A stretch of DNA of 5,817 nt from Spirochaetia bacterium (GTDB lineage: Bacteria > Spirochaetota > Spirochaetia > JABMQR01): the NCBI GenBank assembly GCA_016784705.1, contig JADHUD010000165.1:1-5817 (forward strand), in the 5' to 3' direction. Below, in pieces: positions 1-5,817 of this stretch. Position numbers and translations under genes: made by a program. How positions within the stretch are numbered: the stretch's first letter is position 1; every line of letters begins with the position of its first letter. The notes beneath the pieces are model-generated. The model was not told where the DNA came from. It saw only the letters and a list, made by a program, of their open reading frames with translations, and ran no database searches.

Positions 1-1
1 T

Positions 2-706
2 TTAATACAAAAATCAGAAATTAATATTTACGATATACCTATCTCAGAAATCACCGAGCAGTATTTAGCCTATTTACAATATAATACCAATATAGATTTA
101 AATAATTTAACTGACTTTTATGCTATGGCAGCTACACTTATTTATATTAAATCAAAAATGCTGTTGCCAGTTGAGGTTGATTTTGATGAAGAATTTACTG
201 ATCCGAGAAAGGAGCTTGTTGAACGCTTAATCGAATACCAAAAATACAAAAAATATGCAGTATTACTTGCTGATAAAGAGAGTGAACTGGACTTTGTGTT
301 TTCCAGAAAGAAAGCACAAAATTTACTTCCGTTTGATGACTCAACTTTGTGGGAAGAAATTAATGCCTGGGATCTCCTTAAAACTTTTTCAGGAATACTA
401 TCAAATATTGCCCCTGAAAAAGTGATAAATATGTATGAAGAAGTATCTGTAAATGAAAAAATGGCTTTAATGTATGAATTATTTGAAAATTCCATTGAAA
501 TTTCTTTTAGTGACTTAGTGATAAGAAAAAATTCTGCAATGGAAATAATTTGTGCATTTTTAGCTATTTTAGAGGCTGTGAAAATTCGCATGATTAAAAT
601 ATATCAAAATAAAATTTTTGGTGATATACGTATAGCAAAAAGGGATGATGTGAATACTCTTTATAATGATAGCTTAGATAATTTTAGCGAAGGGGCTGAT
701 TTATGA
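2..706 (+). CDS. scpA: Segregation and condensation protein A (kleisin of SMC complex), 5'-truncated by the window edge
   Basis: ScpA is the cytoplasmic kleisin that bridges SMC heads and, with ScpB, forms the bacterial condensin used in chromosome compaction and segregation. The frame is open from position 2, and its first codons already read as ScpA: YDIPISEITEQYLAYL (visible residues 10-25), then MAATLIYIKSKMLLP (from visible residue 42), the conserved end of the N-terminal SMC-neck-binding region. A variable, charged middle follows. The C-terminal winged-helix region has the family pattern FSDLVIRK, then AFLAILEAVKIRM, then QNKIFGDIRIAKR, which binds the SMC head. About 234 residues are visible; ScpA is usually about 240-270, so only some 15-35 N-terminal residues lie outside. 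The ATG at 125 is an internal Met inside the conserved block, not the start. The stop TGA overlaps the scpB start as ATGA. Identification is firm. Confidence 0.95.
   Translation, partial: LIQKSEINIYDIPISEITEQYLAYLQYNTNIDLNNLTDFYAMAATLIYIKSKMLLPVEVDFDEEFTDPRKELVERLIEYQKYKKYAVLLADKESELDFVFSRKKAQNLLPFDDSTLWEEINAWDLLKTFSGILSNIAPEKVINMYEEVSVNEKMALMYELFENSIEISFSDLVIRKNSAMEIICAFLAILEAVKIRMIKIYQNKIFGDIRIAKRDDVNTLYNDSLDNFSEGADL
691..695 (+). promoter_or_regulatory. Shine-Dalgarno of scpB (AGGGG)
   Basis: A purine-rich AGGGG lies 7 nt before the ATG at 703, inside the 3' end of scpA. It supports that ATG as the scpB start and translation coupled through the ATGA overlap. Confidence 0.7.
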
Positions 707-1254
707 ATAAACAAGCATATTTAAGTATTCAGGCTCGTTATATTGAATCAGTTCTATATCTTGAGAATGAACCAATTGATATACAGACACTCTGCAGAAT
801 TTCCGATTATAGCAGAGATGAAGTTGTTCAAGCCCTTGCAGAATTACAACTGCATTATGCTGATGGTAATCATGGAATTGAAATAAGTGAATTTGCCGGC
901 GGCTATCATTTTATGCCAAAAGAAGAGTTGTGGCCAGTTTTAAAAAAGAATTATGGGAGAAAGATAGATAAAAGATTATCAAAATCAGCTTTAGAAACAA
1001 TCTCAATAATTGCATATTCACAACCGATAACCAAAAAAGAGGTTGAAAACATACGAGGTGTTTCATCCGAAAATGTTATACGGCTTCTTCTTGAGCGTGA
1101 GTTTATTCATGTACTGGGGAGAAAAGATGTTTTAGGGAGACCCTTCCTTTATGGTACCACTAAGAAATTTTTACAGGATTTTAATCTAAAAAGTATTTCT
1201 TCACTACCAAAACTTGATGAATTAGATAAAGAGAGATTTGATGAACACGAATAA
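703..1254 (+). CDS. scpB: Segregation and condensation protein B (SMC complex winged-helix subunit)
   Basis: ScpB is the dimeric double-winged-helix partner of ScpA; two copies bind the central part of the kleisin in the SMC-ScpAB complex. At 183 residues it is the usual family length. The N-terminal winged helix opens with ARYIESVLYLENEPIDIQTL (residues 11-30), and GIEISEFAGGYHFMP (58-72) is its wing. The strongest signature is in the second domain: LSKSALETISIIAYSQPIT (92-110), then EVENIRGV (113-120). The closing motif is GRKDVLGRPFLYGTTKKFL (139-157). The C-terminal tail is short and charged, as is common. The ATG start is fixed by the AGGGG seven bases upstream and by the 4-nt ATGA overlap with scpA. 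Its 3' end overlaps the following pseudouridine synthase gene by 14 nt. No residue looks out of place. Confidence 0.97.
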   Translation: MNKQAYLSIQARYIESVLYLENEPIDIQTLCRISDYSRDEVVQALAELQLHYADGNHGIEISEFAGGYHFMPKEELWPVLKKNYGRKIDKRLSKSALETISIIAYSQPITKKEVENIRGVSSENVIRLLLEREFIHVLGRKDVLGRPFLYGTTKKFLQDFNLKSISSLPKLDELDKERFDEHE

Positions 1255-1978
1255 AAAGGATTCTTTATATCCCATACGGCTTCAGAGTTATTTAGCAAAA
1301 TGTGGTGTTTGCTCAAGGCGTAAAGCTGAAGATTTTATAAGAAATGGATTAGTTACGGTAAATAATAAAATTATTCTTAATCCTGCTGAAAAAGTAACAG
1401 AAAATGATGCCGTATATTGTAATAATCAATACATTGAACCAATGGATCATATTTATATTGCTTTAAATAAGCCAAAAGGATATGTATGTACAAATTCTGA
1501 TCCCCATGAGGAATTGTTTGCCAGAGATTTGATCGCAATTCCTGAACAGAAATCACTTTTCCATGTTGGACGTCTTGATAAGGATTCAACAGGTTTGATA
1601 TTTTATACAAATGATGGAGATTTTGCGAATACTATTTCGCATCCATCCTTTGGTGTAGAAAAAGAGTATATTGTTAGAACAAAGGAAAAACTAGATAAGA
1701 AAGATCTTCTTTCAGCAATTAAGGGGATTCAAATTCAAAAAACTCTCTATAAGATCGAACGTTATAAAATAATAAACAGTAAAACAGCATCAATGACCTT
1801 GTTAGAAGGAAAGAATCGGGAAATCAGAAAGATTATGGAACATCTGGGTTATAAAATACTTTCATTAACAAGAATTAGAATTGGTTCTGTAGAACTTGCC
1901 ACACTTAAAATTGGTTACTTCAGATTTCTTAAGAAAAAAGAGATGTCACAACTTATAAGCAAGGTTAATAAAAAATGA
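1241..1978 (+). CDS. rluB: S4-domain rRNA pseudouridine synthase, RluB/RsuA family
   Basis: The product isomerises one uridine in ribosomal RNA to pseudouridine. In the family RluB acts on 23S rRNA (position 2605 in E. coli) and RsuA on 16S (516); the neighbourhood next to scpB favours RluB, but sequence alone does not settle the target. It is 245 residues from the ATG. An S4 RNA-binding domain covers about residues 12-65 (IRLQSYLAKCGVCSRRKAED at 12-31). The catalytic domain begins at IALNKPKGYVC (73-83). The active-site motif GRLDKDSTGLIFYTNDGD spans 110-127, with catalytic Asp113. VEKEYIV (139-145) and EGKNREIRKIMEHLGY (189-204) are the other family motifs. A TTG at 1238, in frame directly before the ATG, is a possible but poorer start. 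The ribosome site is weak (AGAGAG, 1230-1235), consistent with coupling to scpB, which it overlaps by 14 nt. The stop overlaps the cmk start as ATGA. Confidence 0.93.
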   Translation: MNTNKKDSLYPIRLQSYLAKCGVCSRRKAEDFIRNGLVTVNNKIILNPAEKVTENDAVYCNNQYIEPMDHIYIALNKPKGYVCTNSDPHEELFARDLIAIPEQKSLFHVGRLDKDSTGLIFYTNDGDFANTISHPSFGVEKEYIVRTKEKLDKKDLLSAIKGIQIQKTLYKIERYKIINSKTASMTLLEGKNREIRKIMEHLGYKILSLTRIRIGSVELATLKIGYFRFLKKKEMSQLISKVNKK

Positions 1979-2637
1979 TAGTTGCAATTGATGGTCCTGC
2001 AGGAGTTGGTAAAAGTACAATAGCAAAAAAGATCGCAAAAAAATGTAATTTTTTTTATATTAATTCAGGAAACTTCTATAGAGCAGTCGCTTTTAAACAC
2101 CTTGCATATAATGGCGACCCAAAAAGTGAAGCTGAAATAGTCGAGACTGCCCGTAGCTGTAACTTCTTAATCATTGAGGGGAAACTATTTCTTGATGGAA
2201 AAATGGTTGAACATCTTCTCCGTAATAAAGAGATAGATATGGCCTCTTCAAAATTTTCCTCCATAGTTGAAGTACGTAATATTGTTAATGAGGCTTTACG
2301 ATCTTCTGCAAAATCACTTGATATTATTATGGAGGGAAGGGATATAACCACTGTAGTATTTCCTCAGGCAGATTTGAAATTCTATTTTGATGCGTCAGTA
2401 GACATAAGGGCTGCTAGGCGTTTCCAACAAAATGAATCTGATTTATCACTTCAGGATTTAAAAGAAGAAATTATCAAGCGTGATTATAATGACCGCAATA
2501 AGAAATTTGGAGCCTTAAAACGTGCAAATGATGCTGTATATATAGATACATCATACTTGACCATAGATGAAGTTTGTGACAAAGTAGTACAAAACATATT
2601 AGGCTTAAAGCAATCAAAAGTATCAGGAGAATCATAG
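1975..2637 (+). CDS. cmk: Cytidylate (CMP/dCMP) kinase
   Basis: This cytoplasmic enzyme transfers phosphate from ATP to CMP or dCMP, giving CDP/dCDP for nucleic acid and lipid precursor synthesis. At 220 residues it matches the usual length. The P-loop is GPAGVGKS (7-14). The CMP site shows INSGNFYRA (29-37) with Ser31 and Arg36, Ser92 and Arg101 in the long helix region, GRDITTVVFP (121-130) with Asp123, and RDYNDRNKK (169-177) with Arg169 and Asp173. DAVYIDTSYLT (186-196) is the standard C-terminal motif. By ungapped comparison with E. coli Cmk, the ligand Arg188 is Lys176 here, and the usual APL after it reads GAL. The first Asp of the LDSG-type motif is Asn30. A weak AAGG (1961-1964) precedes the ATG, which overlaps the upstream stop as ATGA. 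Its TAG shares one base with the rpsA start. Confidence 0.96.
   Translation: MIVAIDGPAGVGKSTIAKKIAKKCNFFYINSGNFYRAVAFKHLAYNGDPKSEAEIVETARSCNFLIIEGKLFLDGKMVEHLLRNKEIDMASSKFSSIVEVRNIVNEALRSSAKSLDIIMEGRDITTVVFPQADLKFYFDASVDIRAARRFQQNESDLSLQDLKEEIIKRDYNDRNKKFGALKRANDAVYIDTSYLTIDEVCDKVVQNILGLKQSKVSGES
2625..2630 (+). promoter_or_regulatory. Strong Shine-Dalgarno of rpsA (AGGAGA), selects the GTG start
   Basis: AGGAGA lies 6 nt before the GTG at 2637, within the last codons of cmk. It is the best ribosome site in the window and the main reason to accept a GTG start that shares its first base with the cmk stop (TAGTG). It fits high expression of S1 relative to Cmk from one message. Confidence 0.8.
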
Positions 2638-4367
2638 TGGCAACAGAGAATAGTGTCGAAAAAAGTGAAGTCGACAAAACAAATGAAATGCAGAATCTAT
2701 TACAGGAAGAATACTTTAAATCTCTTGATGAAATTGAAGAAGGGCAAATTGTTTCCGGACAGGTAGTTCAGGTTAATGATGAATTTGTATTTGTAGATGT
2801 CGGGTATAAATCAGAAGGCAGAATTCCCATTATAGAATTTACAGAAATTCCAACCGTTGGTGAAACTGTTAGTGTTGTTTTTGTAAGTAAAGAGGGAAAA
2901 AGCGGTCAGGTTGTCGTTTCCAAACAAAAAGCTGATCTGAAAATAAGAACAGAACACCTAAAGGAAGCAGCTGAAAAGCAGGAACCTATTGAAGGGACTT
3001 TTTCAAAAGTAATTAAGGGTGGTTTTGAAATAGATTTGATGTATGATTTAAAAGGATTTTGTCCATTATCTAAAGCTGATCTGATAAGAGTTGAAGAACC
3101 AGAAAGTTATATCGGTATAAAAGATTTTTTTATTATTGATAAGCTGCATACTGGAACAAGGCTTAAATCTGTATTATCCCGCCGTGCATATTTAGAAAAA
3201 GCTATTAAAGTCAAAAAAGAGGAGTTCTTTTCAAAAGTACAGGTTGATGACGAAATTGAGGGAATTGTAAAAAGTTTCACTTCATTTGGTGCATTTGTTG
3301 ATCTGGGTGGTTTTGATGGCTTGCTCCATATAAATGATATGAGCTGGGGACATGTAACAAGACCAAAAGATTATGTAAAAAAAGGCGATAAAATAAAACT
3401 TAAAGTTATTCATATTGATAAAGATACTCAAAAAATTAATTTATCGTTAAAACATTTTACTGAAGATCCCTGGATGACTTTTGAAGATAGATATCAGCTG
3501 GATGATATCGTTGATGGCAAAGTTACTAAAATAACTGATTTTGGTGTTTTTATTGAACTTGAAGAGGGGATAGAAGGGCTTGCTCACATTTCTGAATTGT
3601 CATGGGTTAAAAGAGTTACTCATCCACGTGAAGTTGTAAGTATCGGGGACTCGGTAAAATCAAAAATTCTTGGATATGATACCGGAGAAAAGAAGATTTC
3701 GCTAGGTATGAAACAAGTAACCAATAATCCCTGGGATACCATTGAAGAAAGGTTCAAGGAAGGAATGAGAATTAATGCTGAAGTTGTTAAGATTACAAAT
3801 GCCGGTGCATTTGTAAATTTAGAAGAAGGTATTGATGGATTTCTTCATGTTGATGATATTTCCTGGGTCAGAAAAACAAAGAATATTAAATCCTTTTGTA
3901 ATGAAGGTGATACTATAGAGGTTATAATTACTCGTGTAGAACCCGAAAACAGACGTATTAGACTTGGTGTTAAGCAGCTCGAAGGGAATCCATGGCAAAC
4001 ATTAAAAGATTCTTATTCCAGAGGCAGTGTAATAACAGGAGAGGTCACCAGTGTAACTGATTTTGGAGTATTTGTTAAAGTTATAGCAGGAATTGAAGGA
4101 TTAATATCAAAATTTAATTTAGTCGGTCCTGATGAAGATTTTGATGATTCTATTCTTGGTAAATTTACTGTAGGTGATAAAGTAACCGCAATAGTTACAG
4201 ACATAAATATTAATGCCCAGAAGCTCTCACTATCAATTAAAGATTATTTAAGAAAATCACAGCAAAGTGAAATGTCAAAATATATTCATGATGATGAAAA
4301 TGAAAATACTTTTACTTTTGCTGATCTCTTAAAAGAGAAGGATAAGGATCAGGGCTCTGATAAATAA
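2637..4367 (+). CDS. rpsA: 30S ribosomal protein S1 (six S1 domains)
   Basis: S1 binds the 30S subunit and holds single-stranded mRNA for initiation. The protein has 576 residues, close to the E. coli length of 557, with six OB-fold S1 repeats at about residues 35-100, 117-187, 204-274, 289-361, 376-448 and 463-539. Repeats 1-2 are divergent, as expected for ribosome-binding domains; the second ends in VLSRRAYLE (179-187). Repeats 3-5 are the canonical RNA-binding type (SFGAFVDL, DFGVFIEL, NAGAFVNL, followed by LLHINDMSW, LAHISELSW, FLHVDDISW) and are linked by DPW/NPW motifs at 277-279, 364-366 and 451-453, exactly 87 residues apart. Repeat 6 keeps DFGVFVKV but lacks the H-x-S-x-x-S-W strand, reading GLISKFNLVGPDEDF. 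The charged tail (540-576) is low complexity. GTG start is set by AGGAGA at 2625-2630. It shares one base with the cmk stop and is in a different frame from cmk. Confidence 0.97.
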   Translation: MATENSVEKSEVDKTNEMQNLLQEEYFKSLDEIEEGQIVSGQVVQVNDEFVFVDVGYKSEGRIPIIEFTEIPTVGETVSVVFVSKEGKSGQVVVSKQKADLKIRTEHLKEAAEKQEPIEGTFSKVIKGGFEIDLMYDLKGFCPLSKADLIRVEEPESYIGIKDFFIIDKLHTGTRLKSVLSRRAYLEKAIKVKKEEFFSKVQVDDEIEGIVKSFTSFGAFVDLGGFDGLLHINDMSWGHVTRPKDYVKKGDKIKLKVIHIDKDTQKINLSLKHFTEDPWMTFEDRYQLDDIVDGKVTKITDFGVFIELEEGIEGLAHISELSWVKRVTHPREVVSIGDSVKSKILGYDTGEKKISLGMKQVTNNPWDTIEERFKEGMRINAEVVKITNAGAFVNLEEGIDGFLHVDDISWVRKTKNIKSFCNEGDTIEVIITRVEPENRRIRLGVKQLEGNPWQTLKDSYSRGSVITGEVTSVTDFGVFVKVIAGIEGLISKFNLVGPDEDFDDSILGKFTVGDKVTAIVTDININAQKLSLSIKDYLRKSQQSEMSKYIHDDENENTFTFADLLKEKDKDQGSDK

Positions 4368-4402
4368 TTCCATTTGAAAAAAATCCGGAGTACAATAAAA
4401 GC
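4368..4402 (+). promoter_or_regulatory. rpsA to TPR-gene intergenic gap with GGAG ribosome site and TACAAT -10-like box
   Basis: This 35-nt gap is the longest non-coding stretch before the lipoprotein region. GGAG at 4387-4390 lies 12 nt before the ATG at 4403, a long but usable spacing. TACAAT at 4391-4396 resembles a -10 box and would place a transcript start at or next to the ATG. The only -35-like hexamer, TTGAAA at 4374-4379, is 11 nt away, too close for a normal sigma-70 promoter. The ribosome site is the better supported reading; the promoter is speculative. Confidence 0.35.
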
Positions 4403-5083
4403 ATGGCACAAAATAAACATGAAAAAACACGAGCAGAGATTATGTCTGCATTTATTTCACGTAACCGAAAAACTCTTATTATTATTACCAGTATAATTAT
4501 TGTAGCTGTTATTGCTACCGGTATAACAATAAGTACACTTAATAAGCAGCTTTATAAAAAAACAGCTCAAGTAGAGTTGTTATATGAAGACTATACGAAC
4601 TGGGTGAACAGCAGTGCTGAACTTTCAGAAGAAGAGAAACAAGATACGTATGTAAAACTATATGATGATTTATCACAGTTTATCGATTCAGCCAGAAATG
4701 GTTATCCTGAATTACGTGCCTTATTTACACTCGCTTCTGTAGAATATCATAAGGAAAACTACAAATCTGCTGTAGATCTTTTTTCACAAGTTATTGAAGA
4801 GTATCCCGATTCTCATCTTGCTGCCTCAGCAGCGATGAATACAGCTGTTTGTTATGAACTATTAGGTGATAGTGAGAGCGCTGTATCATATTACCAATTA
4901 GTATTTGATAACTATGGCGACAGGTCCCCTGATGCTCCTCATGCAAAATTCAGTATCGGCAGGCTTTATGAAAGTATGAATGAACCGGCTAAAGCTATTG
5001 AATCATATCGTGAGCTGTCAACTGTTTATCCTGACAGTGAATGGGCAAAATTGGCTGTAAGCAGATTGATTGTATTGGAGTAA
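4403..5083 (+). CDS. Single-pass membrane protein with C-terminal TPR repeats
   Basis: I do not recognise a specific named gene. The 226-residue product has a basic N-terminal segment (Arg10, Arg20, Arg22, Lys23), then one hydrophobic helix at about 24-46 rich in Ile and Val with no lipobox or cleavage site, so it is probably a signal anchor with the rest outside the inner membrane. A charged, possibly helical linker (48-100) leads to three TPR-like repeats at about 102-136, 140-174 and 178-211, with the patterns NYKSAVDLFSQVIEEYPDS, DSESAVSYYQLVFDNYGD and EPAKAIESYRELSTVYPDS. The YPDS-ending repeats resemble those of BamD, YbgF/CpoB and YfgM, which act in periplasmic or envelope assembly; the topology is most like YfgM, a secretion-linked chaperone partner. 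That likeness is inference, not orthology. It is likely co-transcribed with rpsA, since no clear terminator intervenes. Confidence 0.85.
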   Translation: MAQNKHEKTRAEIMSAFISRNRKTLIIITSIIIVAVIATGITISTLNKQLYKKTAQVELLYEDYTNWVNSSAELSEEEKQDTYVKLYDDLSQFIDSARNGYPELRALFTLASVEYHKENYKSAVDLFSQVIEEYPDSHLAASAAMNTAVCYELLGDSESAVSYYQLVFDNYGDRSPDAPHAKFSIGRLYESMNEPAKAIESYRELSTVYPDSEWAKLAVSRLIVLE

Positions 5084-5094
5084 TACTATAAAAG
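5077..5094 (+). promoter_or_regulatory. GGAG ribosome site and TACTATAAAAG element before the lipoprotein gene
   Basis: GGAG at 5077-5080 lies in the last codons of the TPR gene. TACTATAAAAG at 5084-5094 matches TACAATAAAAG at 4391-4401 in 10 of 11 positions. TACTAT could be a -10 box, but the nearest -35-like hexamer (TTGATT, 5066-5071) is only 12 nt away. GGAG is 13 nt from the GTG at 5094 and 19 nt from the ATG at 5100, so it serves the GTG better. Confidence 0.3.
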
Positions 5095-5099
5095 TGTCT

Positions 5100-5817
5100 A
5101 TGTGTATTAGTACAAACAAGAAGAGTTGTGGAAGTAAAACTGTATCAGCTTTGATCATGCTGGTTCTGCTTGCTTCCATTTTTTTTGTATCCTGCGGACT
5201 TCCTAAAAATCCATTCATTATCGATACAGTTTTGGAACCTAGTAACAGTTCGGTAGTTATAAGTGCTGATTCTGCTACAAACTCCCTATATTTTTCTATT
5301 AATAATATTGATGAAGTTTTTACGAATAATGGAATAAATTTTTTTTACTGTTACTCTAATAAAGTTATCAGTTTGAATAACGCGGCGAATATTGCAAAAT
5401 CAATAAATACGACAACGTATAACAGTCTTCAGGAAATTCCTATTGGTGAGGATACATTTTATCTATATTGTTTTAATATAGGTGAAGGGGATACGTATTC
5501 ATTACCATCCTTAAATATTGATAATGTTCTGACACATCTCGCTGGAAACTCTTCTTTAGCGGGAAAAATTCAAGTTGCTGCAAGTGGTAGTTACGACGTT
5601 ATTATGGATCTTTCTTTATTTTTAACTTCTATTTCAACAGATAATTTGCTGACGACTGACAATAGGTTTATACGCTATACAGAATCTGGCATTGGTGAAG
5701 AATCTATTATTCTTGATCCTGATGATAGTGATATTCCTGTTGATTTTATTATTAATGAAGAAAATTATTACCTCCATATATTTGGTTCATACTATGCAAA
5801 CGAACCATCATATGAGG
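5100..5817 (+). CDS. Putative lipoprotein of unknown function, 3' end beyond the window
   Basis: An uninterrupted frame of 239 codons runs to the window edge, in line with the upstream genes. The N-terminus is a lipoprotein signal peptide: basic stretch (Lys7, Lys8, Lys13), hydrophobic core (about 15-30, SALIMLVLLASIFFV), then FVS-C-G with the lipidated Cys at 32. Phe at -3 is outside the strict lipobox but acceptable under the relaxed spirochaetal form. The mature part is rich in Asn, Ser, Ile and Asp, and looks beta-rich. GINFFYCYSN (about residues 81-90) resembles a strand of an Ig- or Fn3-like fold, but this is weak. No enzyme motif was found. The start is uncertain: an in-frame GTG at 5094 (two codons longer) is better placed relative to GGAG. 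The product probably sits at the periplasmic or outer-surface membrane face; its role is unknown. No relation to S1 or Cmk is implied beyond adjacency. Confidence 0.8.
   Translation, partial: MCISTNKKSCGSKTVSALIMLVLLASIFFVSCGLPKNPFIIDTVLEPSNSSVVISADSATNSLYFSINNIDEVFTNNGINFFYCYSNKVISLNNAANIAKSINTTTYNSLQEIPIGEDTFYLYCFNIGEGDTYSLPSLNIDNVLTHLAGNSSLAGKIQVAASGSYDVIMDLSLFLTSISTDNLLTTDNRFIRYTESGIGEESIILDPDDSDIPVDFIINEENYYLHIFGSYYANEPSYE

Noticed and set aside
125..127. ATG at 125 as the scpA start
   Set aside because: The frame upstream to position 2 encodes conserved ScpA sequence (YDIPISEITEQYLAYL), and this Met lies inside the conserved MAATLIYIKSKMLLP block, so the real start is outside the window.
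142..591. 149-codon antisense reading frame opposite scpA
   Set aside because: It lies wholly within the strongly supported scpA, is Ser-rich as expected of antisense of AT-rich coding DNA, and shows no domain or ribosome site.
1238..1240. TTG start for the pseudouridine synthase
   Set aside because: An ATG follows immediately in the same frame and is the more usual start; nothing favours the TTG.
1377..1610. 77-codon antisense reading frame in the pseudouridine synthase gene
   Set aside because: It is opposite the catalytic domain of a firmly identified gene and has no recognisable features.
2076..2351. 91-codon antisense reading frame in cmk
   Set aside because: It is opposite conserved Cmk motifs and is best explained as a by-product of that gene.
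2474..2677. 67-codon antisense frame across the cmk/rpsA junction, with hydrophobic N-terminus
   Set aside because: The hydrophobic stretch arises from the complement of charged Cmk codons; there is no supporting context on the - strand anywhere in the window.
4013..4204. 63-codon antisense reading frame in rpsA
   Set aside because: It lies within the sixth S1 repeat and has no independent support.
4348..4361. Inverted repeat ATCAG-GGCT-CTGAT at the end of rpsA as a terminator
   Set aside because: The stem is only 5 bp, overlaps codons before the stop, and is not followed by a T-run, so it is unlikely to stop transcription.
5018..5218. 66-codon antisense frame over the TPR/lipoprotein junction
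   Set aside because: It covers the end of the TPR gene and the signal peptide of the lipoprotein, both better supported on the + strand.

Overview
This window holds a housekeeping operon from an AT-rich bacterium, all on the + strand, followed by the start of a lineage-specific envelope region. The order is scpA (5' end missing), scpB, an RluB/RsuA-type pseudouridine synthase, cmk, rpsA, a membrane-anchored TPR protein, and a lipoprotein that runs off the right edge. An S1 gene directly after cmk, a relaxed lipobox (FVS-C) and an scpAB-rluB-cmk order make a spirochaete of the Treponema/Spirochaeta type the best guess. Firmicutes and other phyla also carry scpAB-rluB clusters, so this assignment is moderate and the genus is not determined.

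Layout: positions 2-706 encode most of ScpA, and 703-1254 ScpB; these are the kleisin and winged-helix partners of SMC in chromosome segregation. Positions 1241-1978 encode an S4-domain rRNA pseudouridine synthase, 1975-2637 CMP kinase, and 2637-4367 ribosomal protein S1 with six S1 domains. Every junction from scpA to rpsA overlaps (ATGA, 14 nt, ATGA, and a 1-nt TAGTG), so the five genes are almost certainly one translationally coupled unit. It joins chromosome segregation, rRNA modification, pyrimidine nucleotide supply and translation initiation.

After rpsA the spacing loosens: a 35-nt gap leads to the TPR protein (4403-5083), then a short gap to the lipoprotein (5100 to the edge). I see no convincing terminator between rpsA and these genes, so read-through is likely. 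Each is preceded by GGAG and by a nearly identical 11-nt TACWATAAAAG element, which may be a -10 box of a minor internal promoter.

No RNA genes, CRISPR arrays, insertion sequences or mobile elements were seen. Coding density is nearly complete and no stretch over 300 bases lacks a gene. I found no evidence of a novel system. The points most worth a second look are the cmk/rpsA stop-start junction, an Arg-to-Lys change in the CMP-binding site of Cmk, the repeated element before the last two genes, and the unassigned lipoprotein.
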